Shown here: positions 5,900 to 13,775 of the stretch, piece by piece
Numbering within the stretch: position 1 is the stretch's first letter
Layout: the number at the start of each line of letters is the position of its first letter
Origin: a virus
Strand: one strand, 5' to 3'
IMG/VR virus record: IMGVR_UViG_3300005347_000006
Span: 1-34,231 of that record
DNA: 34,231 nt
The notes under the pieces: model-generated
What the model was told of the DNA's origin: nothing
What the model saw: the letters and a program-made list of their open reading frames with translations, nothing else
Database searches by the model: none
Position numbers and translations under genes: made by a program

Positions 5900-6199
5900 T
5901 CACTGTCCAAACCGATGCATGCCGCCCCACAGCCCTTGCGGTGCCATTGGCGCTGCCTGACCGCTGTTGCCGGCGAAGTAGCTGGGTTGTTGTCTGTGAT
6001 GTCCCTGGAAGGCATCGCCGCCGCCCTGACCCATTCCACCGAACATCGGAGAGTGACCCCATAGACCGCCCATCATCGGGAATTGGCCCTGCTGCGGGGG
6101 CATCTGCGCCGGGGCCTGCTGCTGTTGGCCGTTGACCTGGAACTGTGGATTCTGGCCCATGGGCTGCTGCCCCTGCCAGCCTTGGCCGAAGAAATTCAT
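5900..6199 (-). CDS. Gln/Gly/Met/Pro-rich low-complexity protein
   Basis: The ATG at 6199 has AAAGGA about 7 bases upstream, so it is preferred to the start 10 codons earlier. The 99-residue product is almost wholly Q, G, M, P and F (Q-G-Q-Q-P-M-G-Q-N-P-Q-F, then P-P-Q-Q-G-Q-F-P-M-M-G-G-L), with no recognisable fold. Such proteins in tail or head modules are often minor virion parts or linkers. It lies between the large ejection protein and the lysis genes. Function unknown. Confidence 0.6.
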   Translation of the reverse strand: MNFFGQGWQGQQPMGQNPQFQVNGQQQQAPAQMPPQQGQFPMMGGLWGHSPMFGGMGQGGGDAFQGHHRQQPSYFAGNSGQAAPMAPQGLWGGMHRFGQ

Positions 6200-6258
6200 A
6201 TCAGGTCCTTTCGAGTTTGTGTTACGCACCGTGCGCCGGCTTGCGCGGGGGTGGATTA

Positions 6259-6348
6259 GTGAACTGGATCAGGTTTTTGCCTTGGGTGGTTGTCATCGGC
6301 GTTGGGCTGATTCCTGTGTTTCTGCACTTTCGCAGGAAACGTGATTGA
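6259..6348 (+). CDS. Possible 29-residue membrane peptide
   Basis: On the + strand in a 214-base gap between minus-strand genes, a GTG opens M-N-W-I-R-F-L-P-W-V-V-V-I-G-V-G-L-I-P-V and ends with a basic tail (H-F-R-R-K-R-D). That is one membrane helix with a positive inside end, and a GGGGGTGG lies just upstream. It is against the direction of all late genes nearby. It may be a chance ORF, so it is offered only as a possibility. Confidence 0.25.
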   Translation: MNWIRFLPWVVVIGVGLIPVFLHFRRKRD

Positions 6349-6413
6349 GGGCCTGGATCACCCCCTTGCGGACTTGGAAGCTGTGGCTGTTGCTGCCCCT
6401 TGTTTGGTACTAT

Positions 6414-8909
6414 CTACCGAACCTGATTGCCTTGATCCTGAGCCGCCGCACTGACGGTTGGTGACGACTGGAAGCCGGCGAGCAGCCTTTTTTGCAGCTC
6501 AAGAACGTCATTCGCGGCGGCTGGATTTTGGGTGGCTATGCGCTGCAACTGGCCGACGACCGCGCGAGCCTGCTGCGGGGTCCTTGATTTCCCCAGGGTG
6601 GCCACAACGCGAGCGACACCCGGTGTCGATAACGCCTTTCCTATTGCATAGAATGAACCTTGGGTTGCAAGGCCGGCCGTCAGATCCTGCGTAGCAATTA
6701 GCCCGGTAATGCCGTTAAGGAAAATACCACCCGAGTTTGAGTGATTTGCGTAGCGCGCCGCGTCCTTCACATGGGACGAAACACGGATAAGGCTGTCCAT
6801 AGCCTCCCGATCACCGGGCGCGAATAGGGCGTGCTTGGCCGTGGGCGTCAACTTGCTCCAATTGGTGAGCAATGTTCCGAATGAGAAAGCCTCCCCGCTC
6901 GCGTCCTGTGCGCCAGATGTTGCCCTCCCAAGAGCATTGATGAGCGACGCGCGGACTTGCCCGCCTTCTTCCTCAGGGAGCGCCTTGACGAACTGCGCAA
7001 ATCGCGCGCCATTGCCCCTCGTTGCCGCTTGAAGCGCATCTGTGACCTGCTCCCCGGATTTCTCGCCCTTCCGCCCGATGATCGGCATAATCACGTCATC
7101 AATCATCTTCGCACGCTGTGACCATGCCTGATCGGCTTGGCGATAAAGCTGTGCCGCCTTGCCCTTGCCGGACTGGATAAGCGTCTGCTCGATGTCCTGG
7201 CTGATCGTGTCCACAATCCCGTTAACCCGGCGCTCAATGTCAGAGCCGCGCAATCCATCCTTATAGAACTTGTCGCGGAGTTGGGTGCGTAGGCCGCGAA
7301 GCCCTTGAATCGTGACGCCTTGCGGGAAGCGTTGAACAAGCTCGTCCTTCAACGACGATAGATAATTGGCTGCGTCACTACCCATCGGCACCTGTGAAAG
7401 TTCAGCAAGGTTCGCGTCTAGCTGGGCTACAGCTCGATCTGGATTGACGCGCGCGCCAGCAGATAGCTTGTCGGCTTGGTCGTAAATCCGTCCGATGGCA
7501 TCCCTACTGGCGTCGCGATAATTGAGCGCACCTCGCGTTGCTGTTTGGCCAGCCGCTTCCGCGTTCTGTATTTCTCCCTGCCCGGTGGCGATATTTCGAA
7601 GCGCATCTTTACCCTGTGCAACCATGCGTTGAGCACCAGCAACAACAGGGCGCGCGCCGCCGATTGTCTGAGCCGAAAGCGAAGTGAGAAGTTTGCTTAC
7701 CGGACCTCCGACTGCGGAAGCCGTCGGCTGGATTCCCAAGCTGTCTGCGTCGCGAATGACTGAGGGCGGCGGTGGTCGAAAGGCGGCTGGCGGTGGTGGG
7801 GGCACCTTCCCGACGATGCCTTCGGTTATCATGTTGCTCAATTTTGCAGGGAACCCGAGAGCGCCGCCTTCAAGTCTCGCGGCCTGCCGCGCGCCCCAGT
7901 TGTTCCAGTCTTGCGGAACTGGAACTTGATTGCGGATCATGTCACCGATTTGCGGCGTATTACGTAGAGCGTCAGCCGCGTTCGGAAAGCCGAGCGCATC
8001 GGCGCCAAAGCCCATCGCCTGGCCCATACCCTTCGCCGCCATGTCGGGCAGCGCCGTTAATCCCTCTCCGATGCCAGCACCGACATTGAGCAGGCTTTTA
8101 CCGGCTTGCTGTAAAAGGCTGGGGTCAGGCGTATCGTCGGTAATATCGATCGGCCCGAGCGGGCCTTGGGTAATTCGGCTACCGGGCTGGCTGCCGAGAT
8201 CAAAGTTGCTCGGCATCACTCCAGCTGGTTGATCGAACGCCTTCAGCCAATCGCCAGCTTTCTGCTTAAGATCGCCAGGAACGGCAGGCCCCGCGCTGTC
8301 CATAAGGCCCATGATGGCCCGGCGACGAGCTTCACGCTTCTGAGCGATGATAGTCGGATCGGTTTCGCCGGGCTGCGGGAAATAGATTTGCTTCTGACGC
8401 ACCAGTTCCTCGGGAGGGATCGCCGCACCAGAATCCTGCCGTAGCGTAGCCGCAACAAACTCGTCTTGCGTCGTGTCGAAGCGTTGGCGATCAGGACTGT
8501 TCCCGACGAAGGCCGGAAGCTGGTTCAGAACATCCGGCGCGTTCTCATGCATCTTTTGTCCGACGTAGGATCGCGGCCCCAAATCAAGCCCCTCAAAGTC
8601 GATGTTCGATCCAAGCGCACGGCGCAGAAACGCCGTCGACTTGCTTTGATACTCGTTGAACTGCGGCCCCATCTCAAGTTTTCGGCGGGCCTCCGCGGCA
8701 TCTGCGACCGCTTTGTCAGCATCGGCCTTGGCGACAACTGGCGCATAAGGGGCCTCGGCAGCAGCCTTGCGGTTGTCCAAGACCTTCCCCGTCAGATCCG
8801 CTTCAGCAGTCGGCACCTTATACGGCAAAGTCGGATCAGCCGGTTTCGTAACGATCCCCGCCTGCTGATCCTCGCCATCGGGGAAGGCGTCCCACCAGTT
8901 CTTTTGCAT
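6414..8909 (-). CDS. Large virion (DNA-ejection) protein
   Basis: The 831-residue product follows the transglycosylase frame with a TAATG overlap. Its N-terminal third is hydrophilic; the middle has Ala/Gly-rich, weakly hydrophobic stretches (S-L-L-N-V-G-A-G-I-G-E-G-L-T-A-L) and a proline run near P-P-P-P-P-A-A-F-R-P-P-P-P; the rest is mostly helical (Y-D-Q-A-D-K-L-S-A-G, R-A-S-L-I-N-A-L-G). Size, composition and position at the end of the tail module fit a P22 gp16/gp20-type protein that leaves the capsid with the DNA and helps form the channel across the envelope. No enzyme motif is seen. The stop is TAG; the same frame stays open for about 64 more codons. Confidence 0.7.
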   Translation of the reverse strand: MQKNWWDAFPDGEDQQAGIVTKPADPTLPYKVPTAEADLTGKVLDNRKAAAEAPYAPVVAKADADKAVADAAEARRKLEMGPQFNEYQSKSTAFLRRALGSNIDFEGLDLGPRSYVGQKMHENAPDVLNQLPAFVGNSPDRQRFDTTQDEFVAATLRQDSGAAIPPEELVRQKQIYFPQPGETDPTIIAQKREARRRAIMGLMDSAGPAVPGDLKQKAGDWLKAFDQPAGVMPSNFDLGSQPGSRITQGPLGPIDITDDTPDPSLLQQAGKSLLNVGAGIGEGLTALPDMAAKGMGQAMGFGADALGFPNAADALRNTPQIGDMIRNQVPVPQDWNNWGARQAARLEGGALGFPAKLSNMITEGIVGKVPPPPPAAFRPPPPSVIRDADSLGIQPTASAVGGPVSKLLTSLSAQTIGGARPVVAGAQRMVAQGKDALRNIATGQGEIQNAEAAGQTATRGALNYRDASRDAIGRIYDQADKLSAGARVNPDRAVAQLDANLAELSQVPMGSDAANYLSSLKDELVQRFPQGVTIQGLRGLRTQLRDKFYKDGLRGSDIERRVNGIVDTISQDIEQTLIQSGKGKAAQLYRQADQAWSQRAKMIDDVIMPIIGRKGEKSGEQVTDALQAATRGNGARFAQFVKALPEEEGGQVRASLINALGRATSGAQDASGEAFSFGTLLTNWSKLTPTAKHALFAPGDREAMDSLIRVSSHVKDAARYANHSNSGGIFLNGITGLIATQDLTAGLATQGSFYAIGKALSTPGVARVVATLGKSRTPQQARAVVGQLQRIATQNPAAANDVLELQKRLLAGFQSSPTVSAAAQDQGNQVR

Positions 8910-9304
8910 TAGTTGCTCCCGTACCGGCGCAGCACTTCATCAGCGTAGCGATTGGTTTTCGGCCCCCAGAGTTTCCGGTTCGGGCCTCCGTGATAATACA
9001 TCAGACCGCCTCGGAGCGACCCGGTCTTGTCCACGCCCTCTTGCAGATAGGCGTTACCCAACGCAGACTGATATTGGGCCGCTTCCGGCGTCTTTGCCCG
9101 CATCAGTTCGGGACGCCACGGCAAGCCTAATTTCTGGGCCATTTGCTGTCCGGTGCCGTCTTGCACCTGCATGTTGCCATATGCGCGTCCGTAGGGCGTC
9201 TGCGGGCCTACAGCGCCGGGTTTACCGCCGCTTTCCTGCTGCATCACCGCGCCGGATAGTCGGTCAAAATTGAAAGCCGCCCGAACCCCCTGCGGGGCCG
9301 GCAC
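8909..9304 (-). CDS. Lytic transglycosylase (SLT) domain
   Basis: The frame holds a complete small SLT domain: F-D-R-L-S-G-A-V-M-Q-Q-E-S-G-G with the catalytic Glu, then Y-G-N-M-Q-V, L-G-N-A-Y-L-Q-E-G, L-M-Y-Y-H-G-G-P-N and the end helix Y-A-D-E-V-L-R-R-Y-G. It cleaves peptidoglycan and in phage virions opens the wall for DNA entry. The given start is a GTG at 9304 that sits directly on an AGGAG, too close for good initiation. The domain really begins at Asp encoded by 9265-9263, exactly where the upstream ORF stops one frame away. It may therefore be made as a fusion with that ORF (339 residues) instead of alone. Confidence 0.75.
   Translation of the reverse strand: MPAPQGVRAAFNFDRLSGAVMQQESGGKPGAVGPQTPYGRAYGNMQVQDGTGQQMAQKLGLPWRPELMRAKTPEAAQYQSALGNAYLQEGVDKTGSLRGGLMYYHGGPNRKLWGPKTNRYADEVLRRYGSN
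9263..9269 (-). other. Candidate +1 frameshift site, TTT-TGA-C
   Basis: On the minus strand the upstream ORF ends CAA TTT TGA and the next base is C. A Phe tRNA on TTT can re-pair with the TTT one base on, because the run is TTTT, and the next codon is then GAC in the transglycosylase frame. This matches the 'shifty stop' logic of the bacterial prfB site (CTT TGA C). A GGGCGG lies 7 bases before the TTT and a GCAGGGGG about 15 bases before it; neither has the prfB spacing. A one-base indel in the T run, real or from sequencing, would give the same picture. Confidence 0.45.
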
Positions 9305-9929
9305 CTCCTGGTACTTTCTTGACGGGGCCACCGGGATAGGGTCGGAACGATGAACCGGGCGGTAGTTTCGCGGCATCCGCTGCGGATGAAACGACAGGAA
9401 TGTCCGCGCCTCCGCTAAGCTGCGACGGGTGAGCGTAAACGAAGCGAGACTCGCCGGTTGCCGGGTTATTCTGTATCGTGCTGACCATCGTCGCCTTGGC
9501 GCGAATGTCGGCAGCTTCCTGAGTGCGCCCTTGGCCTTCGAGCCATTTGGCAGTCTGTTCCCAATCTGGCGTGTTGTCCTTATTGGCACGCTCATATTCC
9601 TGTTTCGCCTGCCAATCGGCCATCTCCTGCTGGCGGCGCTGTTCGTACTTCGCCTGATCCGCCTCGATCTGACGGTTCTGCTGCATGGCATCGGTATAGA
9701 TACCCTTCCCCCCAAAGCCGTCACCGATTGCGCCGATGATATCCCAGAGGGTTCCGCCCTTGCCCGCGAACCCTGGTTGAGGAGGCGGCAAAGCGGCGTT
9801 CTGCTGCAAAGCGGAGTTGATCGCGGTCATCTGGTCGGCAACACCGCCGCCGTAGCCGCCGTTGAGCGGGGGCTGTTCAGGGGCGCCCCACAAACCGCCC
9901 GGCTGTTGAAAATCCCAAAAGCTCGCCAT
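9264..9929 (-). CDS. Tail/ejection protein, N-terminal part of transglycosylase fusion
   Basis: The 221-residue frame starts M-A-S-F-W-D-F-Q-Q-P-G-G-L with GAGGA 8 bases before the ATG. It has a Gly/Pro-rich start, a Q- and E-rich coiled-coil middle (Q-N-R-Q-I-E-A-D-Q-A-K-Y-E-Q-R-R-Q-Q) and a flexible Pro/Gly end (P-G-G-A-G-P-A-G-G-S-G-G-F-Q-F). It has no enzyme motif. Its stop falls exactly where an SLT domain begins in the +1 frame, and the Gly-rich end reads like a linker to that domain. Probably a virion component delivered with the DNA. Confidence 0.7.
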   Translation of the reverse strand: MASFWDFQQPGGLWGAPEQPPLNGGYGGGVADQMTAINSALQQNAALPPPQPGFAGKGGTLWDIIGAIGDGFGGKGIYTDAMQQNRQIEADQAKYEQRRQQEMADWQAKQEYERANKDNTPDWEQTAKWLEGQGRTQEAADIRAKATMVSTIQNNPATGESRFVYAHPSQLSGGADIPVVSSAADAAKLPPGSSFRPYPGGPVKKVPGGAGPAGGSGGFQF

Positions 9930-9932
9930 CCC

Positions 9933-11279
9933 CTAGATCCTCGAATAGTCGACTGTCTGATACCCGCCGATCACCGGCCCCAGCGCATGTGGTGCGTGGA
10001 TAGCGACCTCGTCGGCCATCACCCCTTCGCCCGACTCACCCCACGCATAATCAAAGGCGTACCAGCCCAATGGACCACGGCTTCCGATCCGGCGGATATT
10101 GGTCTTCAGCCTGCGGTCGGAGAATTTCATCGCGGAAGCCCCGGCCGCCGCGATATTGCCGAGGATGGGTCCAAGCGCCGCCGTGCTGCTCGATTTGCTG
10201 CCGATGTAGGCAGAGGGAGGAATTGCCCCATAAAGCTGGGCCATCATCTGCAACTGTGTCGGGACGGCATTTAGTTGCTCGGATGTAATCCCTCTCTGCT
10301 GCTCGCCAAGCGCCGCTGTAAGCCCGAGATCGGCCCTAGCGCCGGTATCCTGTGCGGTGCCGATGTTCGACACCAACCCGGCGGCCTGGAGCGCCTGTGC
10401 GGCCTGCTGCTGGGCAAGCTGTGCATTGGTCTTCGATACGTCCGTCGCCTGTCCGGCATTGAAGATGCTGGTCTGCTGCTGTGCCGCTGCGGCATCCCTT
10501 GCCGCCTGCATCTTCATCTGCGCTTGCTGAAGCGCGAAGTCGTTCTTGAACCCGGCATTGGCTAGTGCGACCTGCTGGGCAAGTTCCGCCTGTGCCTGTT
10601 TGAAGCTGTTGTCTGCACCCGCGTTCACAAGGCCGGTCTGCTGCCGGAACCCCGCGTCCACCCCGGCCGCACCGAGAGCGTCGGAATAAGCCTTGGCGCG
10701 AAGCTCAGCTTCGGTCAGTGCCCGGTTCCGGCCGGATTCGGCGTCGAACTGCCCCGCCTGGATGCCGTAGCGAGAGCCGCCAAACGCTCCCGAACCTGCC
10801 GCCCCCGCTTCCATCGCGGCGCGCTGTCGTCCGGTCTGCGCATCGTAGCTCGACATAGTGGCATCGACGAGCGCCTGAATCTCCGGGTCCATATATTTGG
10901 ACACGCCGCCGTTATCGAGGATTGAGGCATAACCGGCATGGACAGCGGGGCCGATATTGGTTTGACCCGCCAGTGACGCATTTCCGAGCTGCGGCGCATT
11001 GTAGGTGAATGCGTTGGCGTTGGTTGCCGTAGCCGTTGGAGCTGGAAGGGCCCCAGCTGCTTTCGCCATGTCCAGCGCGCTGGTCTGCGCGGCCTGTCCG
11101 GCGCCGAGGTTTCCGACCGACCCGAACGCCTGCTGCTGCAATGCGGAAGCCGGTGCGACATATTGAGTGGGGTCTGTTTTACCGAAGTCAGCAATCTTCT
11201 GCGAGAGCCCATCCGGGCCAAACAGATTGCCCTTCATCGGGTCCGTGACAATGGGTTTCGTCTTCGACTTGCTTTTCAT
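9933..11279 (-). CDS. Virion protein with C-terminal S74-like chaperone domain
   Basis: The 448-residue product has an Ala/Gln-rich helical body (repeated Q-Q-Q, N-A-G and A-A-A-Q-Q-Q-T-S-I-F-N-A-G) and a last 63 residues that match the start of the peptidase S74/intramolecular chaperone domain: F-S-D-R-R-L-K-T-N-I-R-R-I-G, then W-Y-A-F-D-Y-A-W and G-V-M-A-D-E-V. Ser387 and Lys392 have the spacing of the self-cleavage Ser-Lys pair in endosialidase-type domains. Such proteins are usually called tail fibre domain proteins, but the position beside the ejection proteins and the helical body suggest an internal or tail-hub role. The domain is shorter than usual. Confidence 0.7.
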   Translation of the reverse strand: MKSKSKTKPIVTDPMKGNLFGPDGLSQKIADFGKTDPTQYVAPASALQQQAFGSVGNLGAGQAAQTSALDMAKAAGALPAPTATATNANAFTYNAPQLGNASLAGQTNIGPAVHAGYASILDNGGVSKYMDPEIQALVDATMSSYDAQTGRQRAAMEAGAAGSGAFGGSRYGIQAGQFDAESGRNRALTEAELRAKAYSDALGAAGVDAGFRQQTGLVNAGADNSFKQAQAELAQQVALANAGFKNDFALQQAQMKMQAARDAAAAQQQTSIFNAGQATDVSKTNAQLAQQQAAQALQAAGLVSNIGTAQDTGARADLGLTAALGEQQRGITSEQLNAVPTQLQMMAQLYGAIPPSAYIGSKSSSTAALGPILGNIAAAGASAMKFSDRRLKTNIRRIGSRGPLGWYAFDYAWGESGEGVMADEVAIHAPHALGPVIGGYQTVDYSRI

Positions 11280-11647
11280 ACCGCGTCCTTAATCAACGTC
11301 ACGCTGTAGTCCCTGTAGCCATGGCCTTTCAGGATGCGCTTCCAGCCCAGCCGGCCCTCGAACATGATCCGCGCGCAACCGGCCTTCCAGAACCCGGTCT
11401 CGGCCTGAGGGATCAGTTCAGCGACGATTTCGTCAATGTCCCCAACCACCCAATCGGCTTGCCCAATCCTGTCGGCGCCGTCGTGATGGACAATCCGCGT
11501 CACCATTGCGCTGTTGTCGCAGCTCCAGAATTGCACGTCCCCTGCGGCGATTTCGTGATCCAGTTCCCGGATCGTGTACATGCGATCGGTCTCGATCAAT
11601 TCCTTGAACTTGTCGCGAAACCTCAGATATTCGTTGAGGTTGTTCAT
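11276..11647 (-). CDS. Phage protein, possibly GNAT-like
   Basis: The ATG at 11647 overlaps the gp10-like gene stop (ATGA), so the upstream part of the frame is discarded. The 123-residue product starts MNNLNEYLRFRDKFKELIET, has a beta-rich middle (V-Q-F-W-S-C-D-N-S-A-M-V-T-R-I-V) and ends G-W-K-R-I-L-K-G-H-G-Y-R-D-Y-S-V-T-L. The last segment resembles the final strands of phage acetyltransferase-like proteins seen in podovirus tail modules, but the acetyl-CoA loop is not clear. It could be structural. It overlaps the next gene downstream by 4 bases. Confidence 0.6.
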   Translation of the reverse strand: MNNLNEYLRFRDKFKELIETDRMYTIRELDHEIAAGDVQFWSCDNSAMVTRIVHHDGADRIGQADWVVGDIDEIVAELIPQAETGFWKAGCARIMFEGRLGWKRILKGHGYRDYSVTLIKDAV

Positions 11648-13149
11648 CGCCGGCCGAGCTCTTTCGCGTCGAAAACGGGCTTCCCAAACCGGACGTATCC
11701 AGTCCCCGACCATTGCAATGCGAGGATATTGGCCGAGACCCGGAAATCCTTCTTTCGTTGCCCCTCGGCGAACAGATAAGGCCCGTGCGAAGTTGCCGTC
11801 TGCTGCGGCTCACGTCGTGCAGTCATCGACAGACTGACATCGCCGGACTGATCCTCGAAATCGGGGATCATGCCCTGGATCTGAAGCACCTTCTCGGCAT
11901 TGCCGATATATTGGTAGGCAGTGGACAGGCTCCATGAAACACTGCCCGGCCCCCGTTCGTGCGAGTAAACGATACCGTCATACGTCACCGCTGTCGGATA
12001 GATGGCAACACCCGCGTCAACCGCCGCTGTCCGCGCGATCTGGCCCCGGAACCAAGCCCTTGGCGTAGTGGAGGAAATCAGCGTCGAGAGCGCCATGTAG
12101 CGGCTGTTCTCGATCCCATCGCGGCTGTCGGGATAATAGAACCAGACCTCGCCATATTGAGCTATGCCTGAGGCGACGATCTTTGCCGCTTGCGCCAGTT
12201 CGACATTGTCGGTGAAATCAGACCGGATCGGGCATTCAAGGATGTTCGGCTGGGCTCCCGGCTGCCAGATACGCCATTGGAGATCAGGAGCAACCCAATA
12301 GCAGGTCATGCCGTCGACCCAGACCGCATTCGGCCCGACCAGCCCGCAATTCACCGCGACCGGATCGAAGCGGTAGGTCTGCCCCGGATTGCCCAGATAC
12401 TGGCCGATATAAAGCCCTGTGTCGGTCCAGACGACGACATAAGGCCCGACCATGCGCCCAGTGATGATCTTGCCGGCTCCGGTCAGGATATGCTCGAATG
12501 CGTTATTGTCGGCCGCAGTCGTCCAGTCGGCCACATCTTCCAGATCGCAGCCCCGGATGCAGAGCGGGTTGAACGTGCCCGAACCTTCCTCATTGCAACC
12601 AAGGGCCAGAACCTGCCGTTGGGGAGTAACCACTATCGCCGTGATATTGTCGGGTGCCTGCGTGATCTCGGCAGCAACCACGGCGGGGTTGTTCGACCAT
12701 TGGTAGAGCGTCCCGCCCCTCGGGTTGGCGAGCAAGGTCTGCCCCCATGTCTGGAGCGACCACGTCCGGGCATAAAAGATGCTGTCCGGCGTCGAATAAG
12801 TCCCCATGCCATAGGAACCGGACCCATAGCCCGGAGCATCGCCTGCGGTATCGATGGAGCCAGCGGTAAGCCCTGACGGCGTGATGTCCGACAATGCGCC
12901 CGCGAAATAGACCTGCAATTTGCTGTGCGTCCCGAACGCCGTCACTGCATTGCCGGCCGTATCGGTCCAGAGCAGGACGTTGCGGCATACTCCGGTCAGC
13001 GTCGATGAAAAGGCCGTCTGCCACGACCCAATCGTCTGCATCTTGCCGCGCCACGGCCGCATATTGTTGCCGTCGTTGTAAAGCCCTTCCTCGGCAAAGT
13101 CGGTATCGTCCGATATGATGCCCGGAGCGGGGCTGAATGGAACCCTCAC
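11644..13149 (-). CDS. P22 gp10-like tail/DNA-stabilisation protein
   Basis: The 501-residue protein starts M-R-V-P-F-S-P-A-P-G-I-I-S-D-D-T and is rich in beta strand with repeated W-x-x-x-G and Y-x-x-G blades (Q-V-L-A-L-G-C, V-V-V-W-T-D-T-G-L-Y, C-Y-W-V-A-P-D). That fits the beta-propeller-like tail accessory proteins of P22-like phages (gp10), which plug the portal after packaging. It lies downstream of the gp4-like gene with fibre genes between. The start is GTG at 13149 in a GTGA overlap. Identification rests on composition, length and place. Confidence 0.6.
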   Translation of the reverse strand: MRVPFSPAPGIISDDTDFAEEGLYNDGNNMRPWRGKMQTIGSWQTAFSSTLTGVCRNVLLWTDTAGNAVTAFGTHSKLQVYFAGALSDITPSGLTAGSIDTAGDAPGYGSGSYGMGTYSTPDSIFYARTWSLQTWGQTLLANPRGGTLYQWSNNPAVVAAEITQAPDNITAIVVTPQRQVLALGCNEEGSGTFNPLCIRGCDLEDVADWTTAADNNAFEHILTGAGKIITGRMVGPYVVVWTDTGLYIGQYLGNPGQTYRFDPVAVNCGLVGPNAVWVDGMTCYWVAPDLQWRIWQPGAQPNILECPIRSDFTDNVELAQAAKIVASGIAQYGEVWFYYPDSRDGIENSRYMALSTLISSTTPRAWFRGQIARTAAVDAGVAIYPTAVTYDGIVYSHERGPGSVSWSLSTAYQYIGNAEKVLQIQGMIPDFEDQSGDVSLSMTARREPQQTATSHGPYLFAEGQRKKDFRVSANILALQWSGTGYVRFGKPVFDAKELGRR

Positions 13150-13775
13150 AGAAAGCCGCTCGATCTGCGGTTGCGCGACGCATAAAGCGCGATGGTCCAG
13201 GAGGCGACGCCGTTAGCGATTATGCCGGAGAATAACCCCGGATTGTCGGATGATGCCGTCGCTGTCTTATATCCGATGCTCGTCGATACGCCGTCACTGA
13301 AGCCCTGCGCGGTCGTAAGCCCGCTATAACCCGATGGCGCGCCCGCTGCGATGTCGGTCCCGCCAGCGGAAACTGCGGTGACCCAGAGAACATCGCGCGT
13401 GGATGCAATTGAATGGTTGGGCGGATTGGACGTGCTTGACGACGACCCCGAGACAGTGCCGCCGCCAGATACGCGAATAAGGACGGCCGAGAATTGCTTC
13501 GCGATGGTGGAATCGAGAGTGAATGAATCGCTGGCCGTATCCGCCGTTTTATAAAAGACCGCCGATGCGATATCGTCATCGATCCCCAGATCGTCGTGGT
13601 TTTGCTGGCCGAGCTTCGACCAGCCTGAACTGGCCGTGCTAAGCGTTGGGAGGCCAGCTGCGGAGACGATGAGAATAGACCCGTGGTTGACGTTGACTCC
13701 AGTGTAGACCGCCCAGCTCGTCGTGTCGGAACTTTGGACATACCCGGTCGCGGCGACGACGCTGGGGAACGTCAT
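13146..13775 (-). CDS. Beta-rich structural protein
   Basis: The ATG at 13775 overlaps the previous stop (ATGA) and has GGGAAG 8 bases upstream. The 209-residue product is Ser/Thr/Gly-rich (V-V-A-A-T-G-Y-V-Q-S-S-D-T-T-S-W-A) with alternating strands, like a single jelly-roll. I know similar small beta proteins from alphaproteobacterial prophages, but none with an assigned role. Position between a fibre-like gene and the gp10-like gene suggests a tail component or receptor-binding accessory. Confidence 0.6.
   Translation of the reverse strand: MTFPSVVAATGYVQSSDTTSWAVYTGVNVNHGSILIVSAAGLPTLSTASSGWSKLGQQNHDDLGIDDDIASAVFYKTADTASDSFTLDSTIAKQFSAVLIRVSGGGTVSGSSSSTSNPPNHSIASTRDVLWVTAVSAGGTDIAAGAPSGYSGLTTAQGFSDGVSTSIGYKTATASSDNPGLFSGIIANGVASWTIALYASRNRRSSGFL

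Noticed and set aside
5785-6062. Minus-strand ORFs overlapping the Gln/Gly-rich gene
   Set aside because: They are other-frame readings of a low-complexity gene and lack starts with ribosome-binding sites.
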